Shown piece by piece: positions 25,890 to 33,688 of a stretch of 64,000 nt of DNA. The stretch is from DATARH01 sp050246595 (lineage in GTDB: Bacteria; Pseudomonadota; Alphaproteobacteria; ATCC43930; CGMCC-115725). The translations under genes were made by a program, and so were the position numbers. The notes under the pieces were generated by a model, which saw only the letters and a list, made by a program, of their open reading frames with translations, was not told the DNA's origin and did no database searches. The stretch lies in assembly GCA_050246595.1 (NCBI GenBank), contig JBFWVT010000004.1, positions 62,001-126,000 of the forward strand, written 5' to 3'. Every line of letters starts with the position of its first letter. The stretch's first letter is position 1.

Positions 25890-26612
25890 GTGCTTGCCGG
25901 CAGTCTCGTCTTCGCATTCGCGGCGGGCGTGTTTTCCACGCTCTCGCCTTGTGTCCTGCCGATCCTGCCGCTGGTGCTCGGCGCGGCCGTTAGCGAGCAC
26001 CGGTGGGGACCGGCCGCCTTGGCCGGCGGCTTGGCGCTCTCGTTCACGGTAGTCGGCCTGTTCATTGCAACAGTCGGGTTCTCAATCGGGCTCGACGCCG
26101 GCATTTTGAGGAATATCGGGGCTGTCATGCTGATCGGGATCGGGCTGGTCCTGATCGTGCCGCAGCTCAGCGGCAGGGTCGCGCTGGCCGGTGCCGGGTT
26201 CACCAGCTGGGCGGGCGAGATGACCAGCGGCTATGCCGCCCGGGGGATTGGAGGACAGTTTCTTCTCGGCGGCCTGCTTGGCGCAATCTGGGTTCCCTGC
26301 GTCGGCCCGACGCTCGGCGCCGCCTCGCTGATGGCCGCCCAGGGCGAAAACCTGCTTCAGGTAAGCGCGACAATGCTGTTGTTCGGGGTAGGCGCCGCTT
26401 TGCCTCTGCTCGGCCTCGGCCTATTGTCGCGCGAAGCGGTCATCCGGTGGCGCGGGCGTCTCGGCGGCTTCGCCGAGCACGGCAAGGCGCTTTTGGGCTT
26501 TATCGCTGTGGCCGTCGGCATGCTTGTCTTGACCGGCCTCGACAAGCGGCTGGAAGCTGTTCTCGTGGCGGCCCTGCCCGAGTGGCTGATCCGACTGACG
26601 ACGCAGTTTTGA
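25890..26612 (+). CDS. ccdA: CcdA/DsbD-type transmembrane thiol-disulfide electron carrier
   Basis: From a GTG at 25890 the protein has 240 residues and six membrane segments. It carries the two family cysteines in SPCVLPILPLVLG (Cys21) and WVPCVGPTLG (Cys137). CcdA moves electrons from cytoplasmic thioredoxin to extracytoplasmic thioredoxin-like partners. Neighbours are a thioredoxin upstream and an AhpD-like selenoprotein and TlpA-like protein downstream, which are likely electron acceptors. Confidence 0.9.
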   Translation: MLAGSLVFAFAAGVFSTLSPCVLPILPLVLGAAVSEHRWGPAALAGGLALSFTVVGLFIATVGFSIGLDAGILRNIGAVMLIGIGLVLIVPQLSGRVALAGAGFTSWAGEMTSGYAARGIGGQFLLGGLLGAIWVPCVGPTLGAASLMAAQGENLLQVSATMLLFGVGAALPLLGLGLLSREAVIRWRGRLGGFAEHGKALLGFIAVAVGMLVLTGLDKRLEAVLVAALPEWLIRLTTQF

Positions 26613-26655
26613 TCGGGCCGTATCGTCGCGGCAGCGATGCGGGAATGGAGGGGTC

Positions 26656-27762
26656 ATGAGTCCGATACCGTATGAGAACGCTCCGATACGGGTCCGCGAC
26701 GACCTTGCAGCGGCGCATCGGCGCGCTTGGGACCATATCGCGCGTCCCGGGACATGGTGGGACGGAAGCCAGCGCGTCGCGATTGCCGCCGAGACGCGCA
26801 ACGCGCCCGATTGTTCCCTCTGCCTCCAGCGCAAGGAGGCGCTGTCGCCGGCCGCGATCTCCGGATCGCATGACAGCCTTGGACAGCTGCCGGAGAATGT
26901 AGTGGAGGTTGTGCACCGGGTCCGCACGGATCCGGCGCGCCTGACCCGTAGCTGGTTCGAGGGCGTGATCCGGTCGGGGCTGACGCCGGAGCAATATGTC
27001 GAGACCGTGTCGATCATCGTGCATGTCGTCTCGGTCGATACGTTCACGCGCGGAATTGGGACACCGCCGCTGCCGCTCCCCGGCCCGGCGGACGGTGCGC
27101 CGAGCCGGCGACGCCCTACCCGCGCGAAGCCCGGTCCGGCATGGCTTTCCTGGATCGAGCCGGCCGATCTGACCAGGGCCGAGGCGGACATCTATCCACG
27201 CGGCCGGGAGCCAGCCAACATTCATAAGGCGATGAGCCTCGTACCGGCGGAAGTCCGAAGCTTTTTCGATATGTCGGAACACCAGTACCTCGGCGGGATC
27301 GAGATGCGCGACTTCAGCCGGGAGTTCCGGGCCATCACGCACGCCCAGATCGAGCTTCTCGCGGCGCGGGTATCGGTTTTGAACCGGTGCTTTTATTGAA
27401 CGACCAGCCACGCGCAACTGCTCCGTGCGAGCAGCCAGTACAACGGTGAAACCTACAATCTGAAAGCGGTACTCGGGGCCGCCGCGGACGATGCTGGCAT
27501 CCCGCAAGGTCAAGTTCTGGTGGAGTTCGCCGAAGCGGTACTCGGCGAGGACGAGGAGGTATTGGTGCGGACGCGAGCGAGACTGATCGACCGACTGGGT
27601 GCCGACGCTCTGGTCGATGCCGCCGCTGTGGTCGCAAACTTCAATGCGATCGACCGGATTGCTGATGCGACCGGCATCCCGGTTGATCCGGAACGGCTCG
27701 AACTGACGGCGGACCTCCGAGCGGAGCTTGAGATAAATGCGTTCGCCGAAGGCCGGACGTAG
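26656..27762 (+). CDS. AhpD-like (carboxymuconolactone decarboxylase fold) selenoprotein with Sec248
   Basis: Read through the TGA at 27397-27399 as selenocysteine, the protein has 368 residues and two AhpD-like halves. The first has WDGSQRVAIAAETRNAPDCSLC (Cys53/Cys56). The second has LLAARVSVLNRCFYUTTSHAQL, with Cys245 and Sec248 in the CxxC position, and the sequence after it (LLRASSQYN, VEFAEAVLGEDEEVLVRTRARL, AAVVANFNAIDRIADATGI) is unmistakable AhpD fold. AhpD proteins reduce peroxides or partner oxidoreductases through this pair. A 6-bp hairpin follows the TGA. The gene follows ccdA by 43 bp and has a normal stop at 27760. Confidence 0.88.
27418..27434 (+). promoter_or_regulatory. Bacterial SECIS-like hairpin in the AhpD-like gene
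   Basis: CTGCTC (27418-27423) pairs perfectly with GAGCAG (27429-27434) around the 5-nt loop CGTGC. The loop begins 24 nt after the TGA, within the range reported for bacterial SECIS elements. The same loop sequence is found in the deiodinase-like gene. Confidence 0.75.
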
Positions 27763-27781
27763 CCAGCGAGATTCTTCATTG

Positions 27782-28399
27782 ATGCACAGGATTGGAGCCT
27801 TGCGTCTGCGCCTGAGTCGACAGCTCTTGCTGCTCCTGTGTGCGATCTTTCTCCGCCCCGAAATGTCGGCGGCGTCGGATCGGCCGGTTTTTCGCGGCTA
27901 CAGTTCGCAATTCATCTACCTGCGCCCCCTCAAAGAGGTGGGACCGGCACAATTCCTTGACGGCGCCGGACAGCCGGTCGATTTCACCCGGTTCCGCGGC
28001 AAGGTCGTGCTCGCAAATCTATGGGCGACCTGGTGTGCCCCCTGCGCCTATGAAATGCCGGCTCTCAACCGCTTGCAGGCGGAGATGGGCGGCGATCGGT
28101 TCGCGGTCGTGGCCATAGCCCTCGACACGGCGGGTTTTGAGACGGTTGCGCCGTTCTTCCGCCGGCACGGTCTGAGGCATCTGCCGATTTATCTCGATCC
28201 GTCGCGTCGCACTGTCTCCACGGATCCGCGCTACCCAAAGGGAGCACCATTCACGCTGTATGGACTGCCGATCAGCTATCTGATCGACGATCGCGGCCGG
28301 ATGATTGGCTACCTCAAAGGGGTTGCCGATTGGACATCCCCGGAGACGAAGCAGTTTCTCACACACTTCACCACCGCGATCCAGACCGGCATAAAATAG
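27782..28399 (+). CDS. TlpA/ResA-like thiol-disulfide oxidoreductase
   Basis: The 205-residue protein has a signal-anchor (RQLLLLLCAIFL) and a TlpA-type thioredoxin fold with VVLANLWATWCAPC (Cys85/Cys88), the central FAVVAIALDTAGFETVAPFFRRHG insertion and TLYGLPISYLIDDRGRMIGYLKG. These proteins act in the periplasm as reductants fed by CcdA. It follows the AhpD-like selenoprotein by 19 bp in the same operon. Confidence 0.88.
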   Translation: MHRIGALRLRLSRQLLLLLCAIFLRPEMSAASDRPVFRGYSSQFIYLRPLKEVGPAQFLDGAGQPVDFTRFRGKVVLANLWATWCAPCAYEMPALNRLQAEMGGDRFAVVAIALDTAGFETVAPFFRRHGLRHLPIYLDPSRRTVSTDPRYPKGAPFTLYGLPISYLIDDRGRMIGYLKGVADWTSPETKQFLTHFTTAIQTGIK

Positions 28400-28444
28400 C
28401 GCAGGACCGAGCCACATGGACAGGGCGAAGGCATTGGTATTCGA

Positions 28445-28470
28445 GTAACCCGGAGACCGCTTCGAACGAA
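28445..28470 (+). promoter_or_regulatory. SigF-type promoter motif GTAACC-N16-CGAA
   Basis: GTAACC at 28445-28450 and CGAA at 28467-28470, exactly 16 nt apart, 56 bp upstream of the 110-residue gene at 28527 that precedes the deiodinase-like selenoprotein. Confidence 0.7.
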
Positions 28471-28526
28471 CTGCAAGATGAATGGGCTCCGATCAAGCCC
28501 ACCTGTGTTTCCGGCTGGAGATCTGC

Positions 28527-28859
28527 ATGGCCAGAAACTTCCTCCGACGATCGGGACTGCTCTTGCGGTTTGGCGAGTCGGGACGTGAGATCGCGGCGGC
28601 CTGGCTTCTTGCTTTGTTTATCGCCGCCGCCAGCTTGTCGGTGCTCGGCATTGGTCCGTACTGTGCCGATGACGGCGTCTCTGTGGTGGCCACCCCGCAC
28701 ATCGGCGATTATCTCCACTCGGCCGATGGGCCATGGAAAGATCCCGGGTTTGCGGAGAAAACCGGCTACAGCGCAAGGCCGGTCTATTCCGCGAGTGGCA
28801 ACGGAATGCGCTTGCCCCTGCACGGTGCTGACGGCCCGCAGGAGCAGCGCCTATGCTGA
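28527..28859 (+). CDS. Single-span hypothetical protein upstream of the deiodinase-like gene
   Basis: The 110-residue product (MARNFLRRSGLLLRFGESG...) has one membrane segment (AAWLLALFIAAASLSVLGIG) followed by a mostly polar tail. No known domain. It is preceded by a SigF-type promoter motif and followed 37 bp later by the deiodinase-like selenoprotein, so the two probably share a transcript. Confidence 0.5.
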   Translation: MARNFLRRSGLLLRFGESGREIAAAWLLALFIAAASLSVLGIGPYCADDGVSVVATPHIGDYLHSADGPWKDPGFAEKTGYSARPVYSASGNGMRLPLHGADGPQEQRLC

Positions 28860-28896
28860 GCTTTCTCGACAGCAAGAGGCACACAGGGAGGTGATG

Positions 28897-29562
28897 ATGG
28901 AGATTTCCTATCCTCCGGTCGAAGACGTTACGGACGAGGCGCTCCAGCGGATGAACATTTCGCGCGATGACTACGCACGAATGCGCGCCGAGCGGGTCGA
29001 GCGCGAGCGGCAGGCTCCGGCGGTCGGCGCCCCAGCGCCGGACTTTACCGTCGAGCGGCTCTCCTCGACAGGTAAACGCACCGGCGCGATGTTCCAGCTC
29101 TCGTCAGCCCAAGGCAGGCCGGTCGCATTGATCTTCGGTTCCTACACCTGACCGCCGTTTCGTGCCCATGCCGTGCGCATGAACGAAATTTATGAGCAGT
29201 ACAGGGACAGGATAGATTTCTATCTTGTCTACATTCAGGAGGCTCATCCGATCGACGGCTGGCTGACGCTCAGCAACATCGAGCAGGAAGTCCTTTACGC
29301 CCAGCCCCAGACCCCCGACGAGCGCGCTGCGATTGCTGGAATCTGCATGCTCGATCTCGGTTTCAAGATGCCGATGCTGCTCGACAATATGGACAACGAG
29401 GTCGACCGGAAGTATGCCGCATTGCCCGAGCGTCTTTATGTCCTCGACAAGGATGGCATAATCGCCTATCGCGGCGTCATGGGATCGCGCGGTTTCGACG
29501 TAGAGAGCTGGCACGAAGCTATCCAAACGCAATGGACAAATTACGAATCGCCGCTATTGTAA
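28897..29562 (+). CDS. Iodothyronine-deiodinase-like selenoprotein with Sec85
   Basis: The ATG at 28897 follows AGGGAGG by 5 nt. Reading the TGA at 29149-29151 as Sec gives 221 residues: APAPDFTVERLSS, VALIFGSYTUPPFR (Sec85), FYLVYIQEAHPIDGW, and PERLYVLDKDGIIAYRGVMG. Both the T-U-P-x-F active site and the (Y/I)xEAHxxDGW element match the deiodinase family, where Sec at this site is the rule. Bacterial members are thought to be thiol-dependent oxidoreductases; iodothyronine is not expected as the substrate. A SECIS-like hairpin follows directly. Stop at 29560. Confidence 0.9.
29158..29188 (+). promoter_or_regulatory. Bacterial SECIS-like hairpin in the deiodinase-like gene
   Basis: TTTCGT (29158-29163) pairs with ACGAAA (29183-29188); a small internal bulge (GCC opposite A) separates it from CATGC/GCATG, closing the loop CGTGC. 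The loop begins 20 nt after the TGA. All 11 stem pairs are Watson-Crick. Confidence 0.82.
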
Positions 29563-29652
29563 GAAGAACCAGCATGCATCAATCGGTATAATCTCGGCTT
29601 TTTCCATGTCGCATGCCGGGCAGGCGATCGTGAATTTGAGGCTGACTGGCAT
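29554..29652 (-). pseudogene. Truncated GDCCVxC-family remnant
   Basis: A 32-codon frame (MPVSLKFTIACPACDMEKAEIIPIDACWFFLQ, in two parts by position) ends at a TAG that lies in the 3' end of the deiodinase-like gene. Its CPxC-D/A-xEK...P-x-ACxFF order matches residues 9-29 of the complete zinc-ribbon protein encoded at 31563-31757, but the CxxC and GDCCVxC half is missing. It looks like the 5' remnant of a second copy. Confidence 0.6.
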
Positions 29653-29763
29653 CCCCAAAGGCGCTGGGAATTGAGCAATCCTCCCGGAGACGCGCCGGCC
29701 AGAATTCGCCGCACCTGATAGCTCCAGCTGACAGGTGTTCGCCGGCAATGAAGGCCCGCGACG

Positions 29764-30618
29764 TTGATTGATAACAGAGTGCTCGGCAACGTTGTTGCCA
29801 TGGGCAGGCTGCGGAATAATCTTAGGGCCGAACGACTGGGCTTGCGAGGTCGCGATCCCCTCTGGTCGGGAGCTGAATTGGGAACGCGGCGGAAACCGGA
29901 AGCAGCATCGCCAGCAGCCGAACCTCAGTCGACTCCTGGCCGGGCACCGCGGCTTTGGGCTGCCGAGCGACGCGAGCTTATCCTGAACGAGGCCGCACTG
30001 TTCTTTGCCGATCACGGCTTTCAGGGCACCACGCGTGAGCTCGCGCGCCGTCTCGGGATCACCCAGGCCGCTCTCTACAAGCACTTTCCCGGCAAGAAGG
30101 CGATTTTCGAGGCGATTTTCGAGCGCTCCGCCGAACGCTGGCGCCAGGAGGATTGGCGGCCGCGCCTCGCTGATCGCAATGTACCGATCGAGATCCGGCT
30201 CGGCGATCTATACGCGGCTTATGTCGGGCGAATAACCGGGCCGAGGTTCCGTCTGTTCGTGCGGGCGGGGCTCGATGGTCTGGCACAGCCGGCCCGCCGC
30301 GGCGCGATGCTGACCGCGACAATTCTCGAACCGGTCATCGAGGCCGCGCGGATCGAAGCGGGTCTGCCGGGTCCCGACCAGACGCCGATCCTGCACCGCG
30401 AGCGCGAGATCGCAATGGCGCTGCACGGCGCGCTGATGTTTCTCGCGGTCCGCAAGCACGTCTACCGCATGCCGATGGCGGACGACTTCTCCGATCTCGT
30501 CCGGCTGCAAGTTCGCCTGTGGGTTCCCGGGGTCGTCGAAGAACTGCGGCGGCTGCATGCGTCGCGCGACGAGCCTCCGGTGCTGTCGCCGCGGCCGAAC
30601 CGGCGGCAATCGGACTGA
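29764..30618 (+). CDS. TetR-family transcriptional regulator
   Basis: The TetR HTH is at about residues 70-115 from the TTG at 29764: RRELILNEAALFFADHGFQG followed by TTRELARRLGITQAALYKHFPGKKAIFEAIF. The N-terminal 65 residues are low-complexity and probably not all translated; an ATG at 29800 is an alternative. The C-terminal ligand domain is complete. It may regulate the cytochrome P460 and cupredoxin pair, whose upstream region holds an 8-bp palindrome at 31538; this is inference. Confidence 0.85.
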   Translation: MIDNRVLGNVVAMGRLRNNLRAERLGLRGRDPLWSGAELGTRRKPEAASPAAEPQSTPGRAPRLWAAERRELILNEAALFFADHGFQGTTRELARRLGITQAALYKHFPGKKAIFEAIFERSAERWRQEDWRPRLADRNVPIEIRLGDLYAAYVGRITGPRFRLFVRAGLDGLAQPARRGAMLTATILEPVIEAARIEAGLPGPDQTPILHREREIAMALHGALMFLAVRKHVYRMPMADDFSDLVRLQVRLWVPGVVEELRRLHASRDEPPVLSPRPNRRQSD

Positions 30619-30621
30619 CAC

Positions 30622-31170
30622 TCAACGCTTGTCGGCGTCCATCAGCGCCTTGGCATAGGTAAAAGTGAAGTCGCGCTCGCCCTTGCGATTCATGTGACAG
30701 CTGAAGCATCCGGCCGTCTTTAGGTTCGGCCGCAGGCTTCCCTCGGGGGTAAAGGCCGAGTAATCCCAGTCGCCGTTGCGCAAGTCGGCCGCAATGCCGT
30801 TGCCCCAGCCCTTCTCCTTTTGCATGACCCAGATCGCGGTAACCTCGCCGGTTGGCACGAAGCGGCCGTCGGGTCCGATCTCGGGGTTTCCCGAGGAGTC
30901 GAGCCGGATCTTCATGTCCTCCATGACCAGTACCGTCCCATCCGGCATCGGCTCGCCGGGTTTGGCGCGCTCGTGCGCTTCAGGGTTCACGTACATGTTG
31001 CGGACGATTTTCCGGTCGGGGTGCTCCACGACCGTGTACTTCACCCAGTCCTTGTAGCCGGTCGGGTAAGAGACGCGCTCCGGCCCAGCATAGGCGAGCC
31101 CGGCCGCGATCGCCGCCAAGCCGACCAGGCCCGCCACGAGCGGCGGGCGCGCCAGATATCGCCTCGTCAT
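30622..31170 (-). CDS. Cytochrome P460-family periplasmic protein
   Basis: The 182-residue protein has a signal peptide and the P460 layout: VSYPTGYKDWVKYTVVEHPDRKIVRNMYVNPEA, then a beta-sheet domain, and near the C-terminus a CxxCH heme site (CFSCH, Cys155/Cys158/His159). P460 proteins oxidise hydroxylamine or bind NO, though many homologues are uncharacterised. The ATG overlaps the stop of the cupredoxin gene. Confidence 0.85.
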   Translation of the reverse strand: MTRRYLARPPLVAGLVGLAAIAAGLAYAGPERVSYPTGYKDWVKYTVVEHPDRKIVRNMYVNPEAHERAKPGEPMPDGTVLVMEDMKIRLDSSGNPEIGPDGRFVPTGEVTAIWVMQKEKGWGNGIAADLRNGDWDYSAFTPEGSLRPNLKTAGCFSCHMNRKGERDFTFTYAKALMDADKR

Positions 31171-31484
31171 GGCTTCACCGTCACGCGCATGTTCATGTCC
31201 TGGTGGAAGACGCATTCCACCTCGAAGCTGCCCGGCTTTGTAAGAAGGAGCCGTGCCGATTTGCCGGGGTCCTGCTTCCCGAGATCGGTCGAGAAGCCGA
31301 CGGTGGGTACGAAGACGTTGTGCGCCTCGGTGTCGTCGTTCTCGAAAACCAGCGTGTCCCCGACCTTCGCCTCGATGGAGGCGGGCGCGTAGTCCGATCC
31401 CGCCATCGTTATCCGATGCTCGGCCGCTGCGATCGCCGAAGCCAGAGCGGAGGCGGCGAGCGAGAGAACCATCATCTTCAGCAT
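31167..31484 (-). CDS. Plastocyanin/azurin-like cupredoxin
   Basis: The 105-residue protein has a signal peptide (MLKMMVLSLAASALASAIAAA) and a small cupredoxin fold with type-1 copper ligands His55 (EAHNVFVP), Cys91, His94 and Met97 (CVFHQDM). It is a periplasmic electron carrier, likely partner of the cytochrome P460 encoded 4 bp downstream by overlap. Confidence 0.88.
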   Translation of the reverse strand: MLKMMVLSLAASALASAIAAAEHRITMAGSDYAPASIEAKVGDTLVFENDDTEAHNVFVPTVGFSTDLGKQDPGKSARLLLTKPGSFEVECVFHQDMNMRVTVKP

Positions 31485-31537
31485 CGGCCAGCTCCAGGGA
31501 CGTGGAACACTTACGCGAGGATCGCGCGCTGGACCGA

Positions 31538-31557
31538 TAGTTGTCAATCGACAACTA
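31538..31557. promoter_or_regulatory. 8-bp palindromic operator-like site
   Basis: TAGTTGTC-AATC-GACAACTA is a perfect 8-bp inverted repeat with a 4-bp centre, placed 54 bp upstream of the cupredoxin start. Its size suits a TetR/MarR dimer, and a TetR gene lies 1 kb away on the other strand. Confidence 0.5.
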
Positions 31558-31562
31558 GGAGC

Positions 31563-31757
31563 TCAGCAGCGGTTCTCTTGGAGCGGCGGGCATGGGATCG
31601 AACCGTATGAGCAGAAGACGCAGCAATCTCCCGGCTTCGGCCGCAGCAGCTCGCCGCAGCCAATGCACTCGTAGAAGAACTGGCACGCGTTGGTCGGCAT
31701 CGTTTCAAGTTTTTCAGTAGCGCACTCCGGACAGGTCAGCACAGATTCCAGAACCAC
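31563..31757 (-). CDS. GDCCVxC-domain zinc-ribbon protein
   Basis: The 64-residue protein has ten cysteines: CPEC (9/12), Cys25, CIGC (31/34) and GDCCVFCSYG (45/46/49), then SIPCPP and a C-terminal Cys. This GDCCVxC family is repeatedly found with mer genes, and some homologues carry Sec at the first Cys of the GDCC motif; here both are Cys. It is the last gene of the mer operon. A role in metal or thiol transfer is likely but unproven. Confidence 0.82.
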   Translation of the reverse strand: MVLESVLTCPECATEKLETMPTNACQFFYECIGCGELLRPKPGDCCVFCSYGSIPCPPLQENRC

Positions 31758-31778
31758 AGCAGAACTCCTTCAGCGGCA

Positions 31779-33131
31779 TCAGAGCATATAGCCGACATCA
31801 GACACACTAGTCGGATATGCGAATATCGTCTGCTTGATCTGGTCCGCAGTCAGATTGTTGCGGACCGCCATGGCAAAGATATTGATGACCTCCTCGGCGT
31901 CAGGCCCAACTATGTGCGCGCCAAGAATACGTCCGGTTTCTTCTTCTACCAGAGTCTTGTATCCGTAAACGGTCTCAGCCAGCCGACACGCCGAAAACCA
32001 GCTTCCGGTCTTCTCGCTCTTCATACGGTACTTGATGCCCGCCGCTCGGGCTTCTGCTTCGCCCATCCCAACGGACGCAATGGGCGGTACCGTAAATGCG
32101 ACGCTCGGCACTCCGCGATAATCGGGACAGTGCTGGTTGCCTTCGAGCAGGTTGGCCGCGACCACCCTGCCGTCATGGCTCGATACCGGCGTAAGCGGCG
32201 GACCCTTCGCGGCGGAATCTCCTGCCGCGTAAACCATCGGGTTGGAAACGCTCTGCAAGAACTCGTTCAGGACCAGCCGACCCTTCTCGACGGCAACACC
32301 GGCGGCCTCGGTGTCGAGCGAGTCCAGGTCGGGGCGGCGCCCGGCGGCATGAACCACGAGATCGGCCTCGATCGCGATTGTTTGGCTGGCTGAAAGGGCT
32401 CGCACCCGGAACGCGCCGCCAGACGCTTCAACGGCCTCGACCGCCGTGCCGGTTCTCACGTCGACGCCAATCTGCGCGAACTTCTCCATCAGCCAGCCGA
32501 CAAGCTCGGGTTCGAACCGCGTGAGCATACGGTCGGCCCTCTGGAGCACCGTCACCTTCGCACCGGCCCGCGCCGCAATGTGCGAGAATTCGGCGGCGAT
32601 GTAGCCACCGCCCACCATGACGATACGTGCCGGAAGCTCAGGCAGTTCGAGGAATTGGTCGCTGGTGATGACGTGCTCGGCGCCCGGGAACGCGAGCGGG
32701 ACCGGTCGTGCCCCGGTCGCGATCAGTACATGCCGCGCTTGTAGCGCCTGACCGTCCACCTGGATGGTGGACGGTCCGGTAAAGCTCCCGGTCCCATGAA
32801 ACGCGGCGATGCCGCGCTCGGCGTAGCGGCGCTCATGATTGGCCGGGACCGGATCGGTAAAAGTTCGCTTAAAGGCGATCAGATCGCGCCAGTTTATCCT
32901 CGCGTCGCCTTCAATACCGCGACCGCGCATCCGTTGCGCCCAATCGACGGCTTCCGCGCCGCTGATGAGCACCTTTTTCGGGTCGCACCCGCGCAGCGCA
33001 CAGGTGCCGCCGAACGGGAGGTGGTCGATAATGGCAACCGACCACCCTGCCGCCCGGATTCGCCCGCTTGCCACCTGCGCGGCCGTGCCGCTGCCGATAA
33101 CGACCAAGTCGTATTTTTCCATGTCTGTCAT
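31779..33131 (-). CDS. MerA-like FAD/NAD(P) disulfide oxidoreductase
   Basis: The 450-residue protein has the FAD-binding GSGTAAQVASGRIRAAG, redox-active GGTCALRGC (Cys44/Cys49), an NAD(P) site VGGGYIAAEF and the dimerisation domain. It is in the mer operon after merF. It lacks the N-terminal HMA domain and also lacks the C-terminal vicinal Cys pair that classical MerA uses to bind Hg(II), ending in SVSDVGYML. It may reduce another substrate such as a disulfide or selenosulfide, or work as a reduced form of MerA. Confidence 0.8.
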   Translation of the reverse strand: MTDMEKYDLVVIGSGTAAQVASGRIRAAGWSVAIIDHLPFGGTCALRGCDPKKVLISGAEAVDWAQRMRGRGIEGDARINWRDLIAFKRTFTDPVPANHERRYAERGIAAFHGTGSFTGPSTIQVDGQALQARHVLIATGARPVPLAFPGAEHVITSDQFLELPELPARIVMVGGGYIAAEFSHIAARAGAKVTVLQRADRMLTRFEPELVGWLMEKFAQIGVDVRTGTAVEAVEASGGAFRVRALSASQTIAIEADLVVHAAGRRPDLDSLDTEAAGVAVEKGRLVLNEFLQSVSNPMVYAAGDSAAKGPPLTPVSSHDGRVVAANLLEGNQHCPDYRGVPSVAFTVPPIASVGMGEAEARAAGIKYRMKSEKTGSWFSACRLAETVYGYKTLVEEETGRILGAHIVGPDAEEVINIFAMAVRNNLTADQIKQTIFAYPTSVSDVGYML

Positions 33132-33373
33132 TTCGGATTGCGTGGCTTGGTGGTTATCGCCACGGAGGTTGCACGGGCATATCTGCGGTAAAGCCCGACC
33201 CCCACGAGAATGAGCCCAATCAACAGCACTGGGACGAGAACGTAATCTGCCTTGGCGATCCAGGCGGTGAGCCCGACCCCCGCCAAAAGGATCGCCAGGA
33301 TCGGGGTCGCGCAGAATATTGCGGCTAGAACCGCCGCGATGCCGCCGCTTGCGATCAGCGAGCGGTCATTCAT
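33128..33373 (-). CDS. merF: MerF-like mercury transport membrane protein with a single Cys
   Basis: The 81-residue product has two membrane helices and the MerF core IFCATPILAILLAGVGLTAWIAKADYVLVPVLL. Classical MerF has vicinal cysteines (CCFTP) and a second CC pair after helix 2; here the first is FC and the second is absent. The gene overlaps merP by 8 bp and the merA-like gene by 4 bp. Confidence 0.75.
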   Translation of the reverse strand: MNDRSLIASGGIAAVLAAIFCATPILAILLAGVGLTAWIAKADYVLVPVLLIGLILVGVGLYRRYARATSVAITTKPRNPK

Positions 33374-33662
33374 GGACGTCACTCCTGACGTCGGACGGAT
33401 AGCCCACATCGGCGGTCGCCGCCATCAATGCCGAGGGAGCCGTCTTCTGGTCGTCGAACGTTACAACCGCTGCTTTATCGGCATAGGAGACGACGACTTT
33501 CACGACCCCCGGCACTCCTTCAAGGCTCGACTTGACGATGATCGGGCAGGCCGCGCAGTCCATGCCGGGCACCGACAAGGTGATGATCCTCTCAGCCGCG
33601 CGAACGGCCGGCGACATCAACAGGGCAATCACAAGCAGGACAGCGACGACACTTTTGCTCAT
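33366..33662 (-). CDS. merP: MerP periplasmic mercury-binding protein
   Basis: The 98-residue protein has a signal peptide (MSKSVVAVLLVIALLMSPAVRAA) and an HMA domain with GMDCAAC (Cys36/Cys39), then VKSSLEGVPGVVKVVVSYADKAAVVTFDD. MerP scavenges Hg(II) in the periplasm and passes it to MerT. It is 27 bp after merT and overlaps merF. Confidence 0.92.
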   Translation of the reverse strand: MSKSVVAVLLVIALLMSPAVRAAERIITLSVPGMDCAACPIIVKSSLEGVPGVVKVVVSYADKAAVVTFDDQKTAPSALMAATADVGYPSDVRSDVHE

Positions 33663-33688
33663 TGCGATATCCTCCCTCCGCTCAGCGG

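Noticed and set aside
28330..28896. Long N-terminal extension of the deiodinase-like gene
   Set aside because: It overlaps another gene in a different frame, is not family-like, and a good ribosome site precedes 28897.
30840..30870. GTAACC inside the P460 gene (also at 36006 and 16939 within genes) as SigF sites
   Set aside because: No CGAA at the 16-nt spacing and no gene start downstream in the right orientation.
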